A stretch of DNA of 64,000 bases from Streptomyces echinatus (GTDB taxonomy: Bacteria > Actinomycetota > Actinomycetes > Streptomycetales > Streptomycetaceae): positions 1-64,000 of the forward strand of contig NZ_JACHJK010000008.1 of NCBI RefSeq assembly GCF_014203595.1, given 5' to 3'. Under the pieces are notes generated by a model. The model did not search any database, was not told where the DNA came from, and saw nothing but the letters and a program-made list of their open reading frames with translations. Within the stretch, counting starts at the first letter, position 1. Every line of letters starts with the position of its first letter. The translations under genes and the position numbers were made by a program. Below, piece after piece: positions 24,957 through 32,003 of the stretch.

Positions 24957-25511
24957 TCACTCACCGGCCAGCAGCGCGACCGGGTCGAGGGTGTCCTCGC
25001 CCTTGCTCCAGTTGCACGGGCACAGCTCGTCGGTCTGCAGGGCGTCGAGGACCCGCAGGACCTCCTTGGGGTTACGGCCCACGGAACCGGCGGTGACCAT
25101 CGTGAACTGGATCTCGCGGTTCGGGTCGACGATGAAGACGGCACGCTGCGCGAAGCCGTCCTCGCCCTCGATGCCGAGGTCGCGCATCAGCTCGTGCTTG
25201 GAGTCGGCCAGCATCGGGAACGGCAGGTCGGTCAGGTCCGGGTGGTCCTTGCGCCAGGCGTGGTGCACGAACTCGGAGTCACCGGAGAAGCCGAGGATCT
25301 GGGCGTCGCGGTCGGCGAACTCGTCGTTCAGCTTCCCGAACGCGGCGATCTCGGTCGGGCAGACGAAGGTGAAGTCCTTCGGCCATGCGAACACGACCAG
25401 CCACTTGCCCTCGTAGGACTTGTGGTGGATCTGCTCGAACTCCTTGCCCTTCTCCAGCGAGACGCAGGCGGTCAGTTCGAACTCGGGGAACTTGTCACCG
25501 ACAGTGAGCAC
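24957..25511 (-). CDS. ahpC: Peroxiredoxin AhpC
   Basis: 184 residues, 2-Cys peroxiredoxin: peroxidatic Cys in DFTFVCPTE (about 47) and resolving Cys in ELCPCNW (about 165). It reduces peroxides and is recycled through AhpD. Start after GGAGAG. Divergent from oxyR with a 132-bp shared promoter region, the usual arrangement for OxyR-controlled ahpCD in Streptomyces. Confidence 0.98.
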   Translation of the reverse strand: MLTVGDKFPEFELTACVSLEKGKEFEQIHHKSYEGKWLVVFAWPKDFTFVCPTEIAAFGKLNDEFADRDAQILGFSGDSEFVHHAWRKDHPDLTDLPFPMLADSKHELMRDLGIEGEDGFAQRAVFIVDPNREIQFTMVTAGSVGRNPKEVLRVLDALQTDELCPCNWSKGEDTLDPVALLAGE

Positions 25512-25643
25512 ACGCTCTCCTTGCAGCGAAGAAACTTCCCTTTTGGGGTGTTTCCCATGGATTGGACGCTGTCGATGTTGGCACAGGGCGCATTGATTAG
25601 TGAAATAGCTACACTCGGTGGTGTTGATCGGAGGTGGCTATCA
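25512..25643. promoter_or_regulatory. Divergent ahpC/oxyR promoter region
   Basis: A notably AT-rich patch (about 25585-25612) lies in the middle of the shared region. For oxyR, TTGGCA (about 25579) and TGAAAT (about 25602) are spaced 17 bp. OxyR is expected to bind here and activate ahpC on oxidation; the exact boxes are not certain. Confidence 0.6.
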
Positions 25644-26597
25644 GTGGCCATGGGTAACGGGAAGCGCAGGCAGCCGAGCCTCGCGCAGCTGCGGGCGTTC
25701 GCCGCCGTGGCCGAGCATCTGCACTTCCGGGACGCGGCGGCGGCCATCGGGATGAGCCAGCCCGCCCTCTCCGGCGCGGTGTCGGCGCTGGAGGAGGCCC
25801 TCGGCGTGACCCTCCTCGAGCGTACGACCCGCAAGGTGCTGCTCTCGCCCGCGGGGGAGCGGCTGGCCGTGCGGACCAAGGCGGTGCTGGACGCGGTCGG
25901 CGCGCTGCTGGAGGAGGCCGAGGCGGTCCGGGCGCCCTTCACGGGTGCGCTGCGCCTCGGGGTGATCCCCACCGTCGCTCCGTACCTCCTGCCGGCCGTG
26001 CTGCGGCTCGTGCACGAGCGCTATCCGCACCTCGACCTCCAGGTGCACGAGGAGCAGACCGCCAGCCTGATCGACGGCCTGCACTCCGGCCGGCTCGACC
26101 TGCTGTTGCTGGCGGTGCCGCTCGGCGTGCCCGGCGTCGTCGAACTCCCCCTCTTCGACGAGGACTTCGTGCTCGTCACCCCGCTGGACCACTGGCTCGG
26201 CGGCCGGGAGGGCATCCCGCGCGAGGCCCTGAAGGAGCTGAACCTGCTGCTCCTGGACGAGGGGCACTGCCTGCGCGACCAGGCTCTTGACATCTGCCGG
26301 GAAGCCGGCCGGGCGGACGCGCCGGTCACCACCACGGCCGCCGGACTGTCGACGCTGGTCCAGCTCGTCGCGGGCGGCCTCGGCTGCACCCTGCTCCCGC
26401 GCACCGCTCTGAAGCTGGAGACGACCCGCAGCACCCAGTTGCTGACCGGCTACTTCGCCGAGCCAGCGCCGACCCGCCGGGTCGCCTTCGCCATGCGGGC
26501 CGGCGCGGCCCGGGCCGCCGAGTACGAGGAGCTGGCGGCGGCCCTGCGGGGGGCGCTCCGCGCGCTGCCGGTGCGGGTGCTGGACGCCGACGTTTAG
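25644..26597 (+). CDS. oxyR: LysR-family peroxide sensor OxyR
   Basis: 317 residues. N-terminal winged HTH (LAQLRAFAAVAEHLHFRDAAAAIGMSQPALSGAVSALEEALGVTLLERT) and LysR substrate domain. The redox cysteines are present with the classical spacing, CLRDQALDIC (nine residues apart, near 210-219). The GTG start has GGAGGTGG 6 nt upstream; an ATG two codons later is less well placed. Its TAG stop codon is formed by the first bases of an inverted-repeat element, so the last residues border foreign DNA. Confidence 0.95.
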   Translation: MAMGNGKRRQPSLAQLRAFAAVAEHLHFRDAAAAIGMSQPALSGAVSALEEALGVTLLERTTRKVLLSPAGERLAVRTKAVLDAVGALLEEAEAVRAPFTGALRLGVIPTVAPYLLPAVLRLVHERYPHLDLQVHEEQTASLIDGLHSGRLDLLLLAVPLGVPGVVELPLFDEDFVLVTPLDHWLGGREGIPREALKELNLLLLDEGHCLRDQALDICREAGRADAPVTTTAAGLSTLVQLVAGGLGCTLLPRTALKLETTRSTQLLTGYFAEPAPTRRVAFAMRAGAARAAEYEELAAALRGALRALPVRVLDADV

Positions 26598-26760
26598 GGG
26601 GTTTCGTTTGGATCAGCCCGGGTCCGCGACGCCCGGCACGGCACCTCGCCGCGTTGTCGGACCACCCGAGTACGCCCAGTACGCGGATGGTCCTCCGCCT
26701 TGCGATGCACCGCACCGGACGCCGCGGCCTGATCCGACCTGATCCAAACGAAACCCCCTA
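26595..26760. mobile_element. MITE-like element with perfect 22-bp inverted ends
   Basis: The ends at 26595-26616 (TAGGGGGTTTCGTTTGGATC...) and 26739-26760 are exact reverse complements over 22 bp. The 122 bp between them contain no coding potential; a second CTGATCC copy lies beside the right end. The size and perfect ends fit a non-autonomous miniature element, or a large mobile hairpin. I believe similar ends recur in Streptomyces intergenic DNA, but could not check. No clear target-site duplication is visible. Confidence 0.65.
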
Positions 26761-26817
26761 GCGCTCCGGGGAGGGTTGCGCCCCGGGTTGCGCGGCCGCG
26801 GGCCGGTGGGGCGTCTC

Positions 26818-26850
26818 GCGCAGTTCCCCGCGCCTCTTCAGGGCGCCGGC
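26818..26850. repeat. Streptomyces-type interspersed GTTCCCCGCGCC motif
   Basis: CAGTTCCCCGCGCC followed by a short hairpin; a sister copy GGTTCCCCGCGCC lies at 47853. I recall this motif as frequent between Streptomyces genes; a function is not established. Confidence 0.4.
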
Positions 26851-26875
26851 CCCGCCGTCCCTTCGGGGCGCCGGG

Positions 26876-29254
26876 CTACTCCGTGCGCAGGCCCTCCGGG
26901 CGCATCATCCGCAGCAGGGGCGGAAGGCTGAGCAGGGTGACCGCGAGGACCACCGCCGCGCCGGCGCCGGTCATCGACAGGACGCTCGCCCAGTCGACGG
27001 ACACCGTCGCGTCCACCATCTCCAGCAGCACCGTGCCGAGCGTCAGCCCGACCACCGAGGCGAGCAGCAGACCCAGGGCGATCGGGACCGCCGTCTGCCA
27101 CAGCACCGACATGCTCAGGGTGCGCCGCCGGGTACCGAAGGCGACCAGCGACGACAGCAGCTTCCTGCGCTCGCGCAACTGCTCCAGCTGGGACACCAGC
27201 AGGCTGACGCCGATCAGTGCCAGCACGCAGATGGCGCCGACGAACGTTCCGGTGCGGATGGAGGTGAACTTGTCCGACTCCTCGGTGGACGACCACAGCA
27301 TGACGTCCGCCAGCGGATCGACCGCCGCCGCCGTGTTGCGCACGTACTCGTGCACGTTGCGGACCGAGTCGTCGACCGACACGTACACCGACCCGCTGAA
27401 CGCCGCCGCTCCGCCCCCGGGCGCGGCGGCCGGGGTCAGCAGGAAGCCGCCGAACTCGTTGCCGTTCGGGGAGGTGATCGAGCGGACCTGCTTCAGGCCG
27501 CCCGGTACGGTCCAGGTGACCTCCGGGCGCTGTTCGAAGCCGTAGGTCATGTCGAGCCAGAGCCGGCGGCCGGGCTTGGCCAGTTTCGCCGTGTCGGCGT
27601 CCGAGACGCTGTCGGAGCCGGTGGCCACGAAGACGTCCCCGTCGTGGCAGCTGGGCAGCCGTGCCACCTCGCGCAGGGCGGCGCAGTCGCCGACCGTGAC
27701 ACCGGTGGTGGTGGCGGGCCCGTTGCCGCGCCAGGTCCGGTCGCCGACCTCGGCACTGCCCAGCGCGATCGCCTTGTCCACGCCCTTGGTGGCGGCGAAC
27801 TTCCCGGCGGCCGTGGTGAAGGGAACGCCGCGGGAGAGGTTGACCTGCATCTGGGCGCGGGTGGTGTCCTGGCCGGTGACCTTGGTGTAGTCGCCCTGGA
27901 CGCCCGCGAACAGCATCTGCATCGCGATCGCCCCGGCCACCGCGACCGCGATGCCGTTCACCATGCGGGCCGCCGAGCCGCTGCTCAACTGCAGGCGCCG
28001 TACGGCCAGCTGCCAGGCCACCGGGCCGGGGCCCAGCCGGGCCACCACCGCCTCGACGATCCACGGCAGCAGCGTCGTCACGCCGACGAGCAGCAGCAGC
28101 ACACCGCCGATCACCAGGTACTCGTTGAAGTAGGTGTCGCGGCCCTGCCCGACCATCGGGGAGAGCATCGCGAGGCCGCCGAGCGGCAGCAGCAGCCGCC
28201 ACCACAGCCGGCGGCGCCTGGGCTTGGCCGTGCGGACCACGCCCAGCGGCTCGATGACCACCCGGCGCAGCGCGAACAGGGTGACCAGCACCGCCGCCGC
28301 CGGAACGGTCACCGCGACCAGGGCGGCCAGCGCGGGCGCGGGGTCGAGATAGCTGGGGAAGACGCTGATGCCCATGATCTCGACCGAGCCCGCGAGCTGA
28401 CGGCCGAGCAGGAAGAAGACGGTGCCGAAGACCAGACCGACCAGCGAGCCGGCGAGTGCCTCGCCCGCCGCGATCCGCCGGGTCGACCGGCTGTCGGAGC
28501 CCACCAGCCGCAGCGCGGCCAGTCTGCGGTCGCGCCGCTCCCCGCCGAACCGTACGGCGGCGGCGATGAACACGGCGACCGGCATCAGCAGCACCACGAA
28601 GACGACCAGCACCAGCAGCAGCAGGACCGGGTCCAGCCCGCGCGCCTTCGTCGGCTGCAGCGGACCGAACTTGGCGATCCGGGCCGTCTGCCAGCCGTTG
28701 ATCCGCGGGGCCAGGTTCTTCACACCGGCGTAGTAGGCGAGTTCGTGCGAGCCGACGAGGCCGCTCTCGCCGATGGTCCCGACGACGCGGTACGGCAGCC
28801 GCTCGCGCAGCAGCTTCCCGTCCGAGGAGCCGAGGAGTTCCTTCAGCGCGGGGGAGACGACCATGTCGCCCGGCGCCGGGTACTTCGCCAGGCCGGGGGC
28901 GACAGGTGCCCGCGGTCCCTCCGGCTCCACCAGCCGGCCCCGGACGTCGCTGCCGTGGAACGTGGTGTCGGCGTCGGAGATCACCAGGGTGTCGGCGGCC
29001 TTGGGCCGGTTGGGGCCGTAGGTGTAGTCCAGACGGGCCTCGTCGCGCTCGTGCCGTACCGACAGCGCGTTCGGGATCGCGGTCGTCAGCAGCAGCAGCG
29101 CAACGCCGAGGCCGACGCCGACCGCCGTCAGCAGCATCCGGATCCAGCCCTCGCGCCCGCCGGTGAAGGCGAACCGGGCCCCGAGACCCAGGTCCCTGGA
29201 CCTTCCCCACGCTCGGCTTCGCTCGCGCGGGAGGTGCCCCGTCCGCACGTTCAT
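26876..29254 (-). CDS. ABC transporter permease, FtsX/MacB type
   Basis: 792 residues. Two FtsX-type repeats: an N-terminal helix (WIRMLLTAVGVGLGVALLLLTTAIP) and extracytoplasmic domain, a block of helices (about 215-420), a further helix near 460 and large extracytoplasmic domain (about 480-650), then three C-terminal helices. The start ATG overlaps the ATPase stop by 4 nt (ATGA), so the pair is translationally coupled. With the ATPase it probably exports a peptide, lipid or drug, or works mechanically; the PadR gene upstream points to induction by a xenobiotic or antibiotic. Confidence 0.92.
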   Translation of the reverse strand: MNVRTGHLPRERSRAWGRSRDLGLGARFAFTGGREGWIRMLLTAVGVGLGVALLLLTTAIPNALSVRHERDEARLDYTYGPNRPKAADTLVISDADTTFHGSDVRGRLVEPEGPRAPVAPGLAKYPAPGDMVVSPALKELLGSSDGKLLRERLPYRVVGTIGESGLVGSHELAYYAGVKNLAPRINGWQTARIAKFGPLQPTKARGLDPVLLLLVLVVFVVLLMPVAVFIAAAVRFGGERRDRRLAALRLVGSDSRSTRRIAAGEALAGSLVGLVFGTVFFLLGRQLAGSVEIMGISVFPSYLDPAPALAALVAVTVPAAAVLVTLFALRRVVIEPLGVVRTAKPRRRRLWWRLLLPLGGLAMLSPMVGQGRDTYFNEYLVIGGVLLLLVGVTTLLPWIVEAVVARLGPGPVAWQLAVRRLQLSSGSAARMVNGIAVAVAGAIAMQMLFAGVQGDYTKVTGQDTTRAQMQVNLSRGVPFTTAAGKFAATKGVDKAIALGSAEVGDRTWRGNGPATTTGVTVGDCAALREVARLPSCHDGDVFVATGSDSVSDADTAKLAKPGRRLWLDMTYGFEQRPEVTWTVPGGLKQVRSITSPNGNEFGGFLLTPAAAPGGGAAAFSGSVYVSVDDSVRNVHEYVRNTAAAVDPLADVMLWSSTEESDKFTSIRTGTFVGAICVLALIGVSLLVSQLEQLRERRKLLSSLVAFGTRRRTLSMSVLWQTAVPIALGLLLASVVGLTLGTVLLEMVDATVSVDWASVLSMTGAGAAVVLAVTLLSLPPLLRMMRPEGLRTE

Positions 29255-29940
29255 ATGGCCCGCTCCATGTCCCGGGACCTGCCGTCGCGGACGACGATCT
29301 CGCGGTCGGAGTAGGCGGCCACCCGGGCCTCGTGGGTGACCAGCACCACGGCGGCGTTGGTGGAGCGGGCCGCGTCGGTCAGCAGCTCCATCACGCGCTC
29401 GCCGTTGAGGGAGTCCAGCGCGCCGGTGGGCTCGTCGGCGAACACCACCCGGGGGCCGGTGACCAGGGCCCGGGCCACCGCGACCCGCTGTCCCTGGCCG
29501 CCGGAGACCTCGCCGGGCCGCTTGCCCTTGAGGCCGTCCACCTCCAGGCGCTCCATCCAGCCGAGCGCGGCCCGCTCGGCCTCCTTGCGGGAGGTGCCGT
29601 TGAGCCGCAGCGGCAGGGCCACGTTCTCCACGCAGGTCAGCTCCGGGACCAGCTGGCCGAACTGGAACACGAACCCGAACTCGCTGCGGCGCAGGGCGCT
29701 GCGGCGGGCGTCGTTCATGCCGGCCAGTTCGTGGCCGTCGTAGGTGATGGACCCGGAGTCGGGCGGCACGATGCCGGCGAGACAGTGCAGGAGCGTCGAC
29801 TTGCCGGAGCCGGAGGGGCCCATCACGGCGACGACCTCGCCGGCGTGGATGGAGAACTCGGCGCCGTCGAGCGCGACCGTGGGGCCGTAGGACTTGCGCA
29901 GGTTGTCGGCGGACAGCAGGGAGCCGGGGGGAGGAGTCAC
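29251..29940 (-). CDS. ABC transporter ATP-binding protein, MacB/LolD type
   Basis: 229 residues with full motifs: Walker A GPSGSGKST (about 40-48), Q-loop FQFGQLVPELT, signature SGGQGQRVAVARAL, Walker B VVFADEPTGALDS, His switch THEARVAAY. Partner of the FtsX permease; it overlaps both the PadR gene upstream and the permease downstream by 4 nt, so all three are translationally coupled. Confidence 0.95.
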   Translation of the reverse strand: MTPPPGSLLSADNLRKSYGPTVALDGAEFSIHAGEVVAVMGPSGSGKSTLLHCLAGIVPPDSGSITYDGHELAGMNDARRSALRRSEFGFVFQFGQLVPELTCVENVALPLRLNGTSRKEAERAALGWMERLEVDGLKGKRPGEVSGGQGQRVAVARALVTGPRVVFADEPTGALDSLNGERVMELLTDAARSTNAAVVLVTHEARVAAYSDREIVVRDGRSRDMERAI

Positions 29941-30461
29941 TTGGCCACCGCCTCACGGAGCCGGTCGAGGCGTGCCGCGGTCAGCTCCAGCCAGCGCAGG
30001 TCGGCCTCCAGGTGGAACAGGGCGTGGTCGCAGATCAGCTGGTCCGCGAGGTCGCCCTTGCGCTTGCGGTCGGTCAGGATGCGCATGCTGCGCAGGTGCT
30101 CGGCCCGCTGGGTGTCGAGGATGTCGGCCGCGTCGCGGTGGGTGAGGAGCGCGAGGACGACCTTGGTGTAGAGGGTCGACTGGAGGTACTCCTCCGGCTT
30201 CTCCGGGGTGGCGAGCCAGCGCTCGACGTCGGTGACGCCGGCGTCGGTGATGGCGTACCGCTTGCGCTCGGGGCCGCCACCCGCCTCGATCCCGTCGACT
30301 TCCACGAGCCCGTGCTTCAGCAGCCGGGACATCGTCGAGTAGACCTGGCCGTAGTGCAGCGGCCGGTCGTGACCGAACTTCTCGTCGAAGGCCCGCTTGA
30401 GGTCGTAGCCGTGGCGCGGGCCGGACTCCAGGAGCCCTAGGAGGGTGTGACCGATGGACAT
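29937..30461 (-). CDS. PadR-family repressor
   Basis: 174 residues. N-terminal winged helix (LLGLLESGPRHGYDLKRAFDEKFG, YGQVYSTMSRLLKHGLVEVDG) and a long C-terminal dimerisation helix, subgroup with Vir_act_alpha_C (DRKRKGDLADQLICDHALFHLEADLRWLELTAARL). It heads the ABC exporter operon and likely represses it by binding the palindrome 18-42 bp upstream of its own start. Confidence 0.93.
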   Translation of the reverse strand: MSIGHTLLGLLESGPRHGYDLKRAFDEKFGHDRPLHYGQVYSTMSRLLKHGLVEVDGIEAGGGPERKRYAITDAGVTDVERWLATPEKPEEYLQSTLYTKVVLALLTHRDAADILDTQRAEHLRSMRILTDRKRKGDLADQLICDHALFHLEADLRWLELTAARLDRLREAVAK

Positions 30462-30478
30462 GCGAGCACTCTACACAT

Positions 30479-30503
30479 GGTGTATACGCGGCATGTATAC
30501 GCC
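30479..30503 (-). promoter_or_regulatory. Probable PadR operator
   Basis: GGTGTATAC (30479-30487) and GTATACGCC (30495-30503) form an inverted repeat with one mismatch, centred about 30 bp upstream of the padR-like ATG and in an AT-rich patch. PadR proteins typically bind such ATAC/GTAT palindromes. Confidence 0.7.
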
Positions 30504-30605
30504 GAGTGTGCAGATCATGGCGGGCGGTACGGCCTCGCAGGTGGGGCGCCATTGTCATGGTTCGGTAACGACCGCCGGCCCCGTCCCCTGAGGGGGCGGG
30601 GCCGG

Positions 30606-30857
30606 TCAGGCCGACGGGGGCGGGGAGGCGCTGTCGCCGGGGGGCCGTCCCCGGCGCGGCAGCGGACCCGCCTCCCGGGGCAGCCGCCCCGCCTCGGCCA
30701 GCGCCCTGCGCAGCAGGAACTCGATCTGTGCGTTGGCCGACCGCAGTTCGTCCCCGGCCCACCGGGCCAGCGCCTCGTACACCGACGGGTCCAGCCGCAG
30801 CAGCACCTGCTTGCGCTGCTGCGGCCGGCGCCGCGGAGTCTCCGGAGAGTCCGTCAC
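30606..30857 (-). CDS. Ribbon-helix-helix-like small protein
   Basis: 83 residues. The centre (KQVLLRLDPSVYEALARWAGDELRSANAQIEFLLRRALAE) has the beta-strand plus two-helix pattern of Arc/MetJ-type DNA-binding proteins. The rest is Pro/Arg-rich tail. It overlaps the upstream SPFH gene by 4 nt, so the two are made together. It could regulate the operon through the palindromes in front of the SPFH gene. No toxin partner is seen. Confidence 0.8.
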   Translation of the reverse strand: MTDSPETPRRRPQQRKQVLLRLDPSVYEALARWAGDELRSANAQIEFLLRRALAEAGRLPREAGPLPRRGRPPGDSASPPPSA

Positions 30858-31789
30858 TGGTAGAGCGTTCCCGTGTTCAGGACCGGCTGCGGGGCGCGGT
30901 CCCCGCAGAGCACCACCATCAGGTTCGACACCATCGCCGCCTTCCGCTCCTCGTCCAGCTCCACGATGTCCGCCTCCGAGATCCGGGCGAGCGCCGCCTC
31001 GACCATCCCCACGGCGCCGTCGACGATCTGCCGCCGGGCCGCGACGACCGCCCCCGCCTGCTGCCGCTGCAGCATCGCCGAGGCGATCTCGGGAGCGTAC
31101 GCGAGATGCGTGAAGCGCGACTCGATGATCTGCACTCCGGCCGCCTCGACCCGCACCTGGAGCTCGACGGCGAGCTTCTCGGTGATCTCCTCGGCGTTGC
31201 CGCGCAGCGACAGGCCGTCCTCTTCATGGGCGTCGTACGGGTACTCGATGGCGATGTGCCGGACGGCCGTCTCCGTCTGCGTGGCGACGAACTCGGAGTA
31301 GTCGTCCACCTCGAAGGTGGCCTGGGCGGTGTCCTGGACCTTCCACACCACGACAGCGGCCAGCTCGATCGGGTTGCCGTAGGCGTCGTTGACCTTCAGG
31401 ACGGCGGTCTCGTGGTTGCGCACCCGGGTGGAGATGCGGGTCCGCGAGGTGAAGGGGTTCACCCAGCGCAGTCCGTCCTGCCGGATCGTGCCCCGGTAGC
31501 GGCCGAACAGCTGGACGACTCTGGCCTCGCCCGGCGCGACCGTGTTCAGGCCGCGCATGGCGATGACGGCCGCGAGGAAGACGACGACACCGGCGGCGAT
31601 GAGCCCGCCCTTGGCGCCGGCGGCGGAGACGGCCGAGGCGGCGGCGAACAGCGCCACGGCGCCGCCGAGCCCGACGAGGCCCAGCAGCAGGGCGAGCCCG
31701 CCGCCGATGCTGTGGGCGGTGAACTCCCGCACCCGCGGCGCGGGCATCTCGGGGACGTCGGCGGTGGCGGCCGGCGTGGGCGTGGACAT
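30854..31789 (-). CDS. SPFH/band 7 (flotillin-like) membrane protein
   Basis: 311 residues. Two N-terminal membrane helices (about 30-80) and an SPFH domain (about 82-270: GLNTVAPGEARVVQLFGRYRGTIR, VNPFTSRTRISTRVRNHETAVLKVNDAYGNPIELAAVVVWKV, LAYAPEIASAMLQRQQAGAVVAARR). Such proteins scaffold membrane domains and proteases. The C-terminus lacks the long coiled coil of flotillin, so it is closer to stomatin/prohibitin types. Confidence 0.9.
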   Translation of the reverse strand: MSTPTPAATADVPEMPAPRVREFTAHSIGGGLALLLGLVGLGGAVALFAAASAVSAAGAKGGLIAAGVVVFLAAVIAMRGLNTVAPGEARVVQLFGRYRGTIRQDGLRWVNPFTSRTRISTRVRNHETAVLKVNDAYGNPIELAAVVVWKVQDTAQATFEVDDYSEFVATQTETAVRHIAIEYPYDAHEEDGLSLRGNAEEITEKLAVELQVRVEAAGVQIIESRFTHLAYAPEIASAMLQRQQAGAVVAARRQIVDGAVGMVEAALARISEADIVELDEERKAAMVSNLMVVLCGDRAPQPVLNTGTLYQ

Positions 31790-31812
31790 AGGGGTCCCCC
31801 GTTCTCGTAGCG

Positions 31813-31843
31813 CTTAGCTGACTTCTAGCTAAGTGATATCACT
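31813..31843 (-). promoter_or_regulatory. Two adjacent palindromes in the SPFH promoter
   Basis: CTTAGCT/AGCTAAG (31813-31833, 7-bp gap) abuts the perfect palindrome AGTGATATCACT (31832-31843), about 25-55 bp before the SPFH start in the AT-richest part of the gap. One or both may be operators; the ribbon-helix-helix protein is the nearest candidate ligand. Confidence 0.55.
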
Positions 31844-32003
31844 TTAATCCGACAGGCAACCCTGCGCCAGTGTCAGCCGTCGGTTCCGGTGGGGCGGGTG
31901 CTGATTGTCACGTCCGTAAAAGAGCGGATCGGACGCCCTTTGTCATATAGAGGGGTGTTAGCTTTCGGAGCTGACCCCGAGACGGAAGCGAGCGTAGGGA
32001 CCC

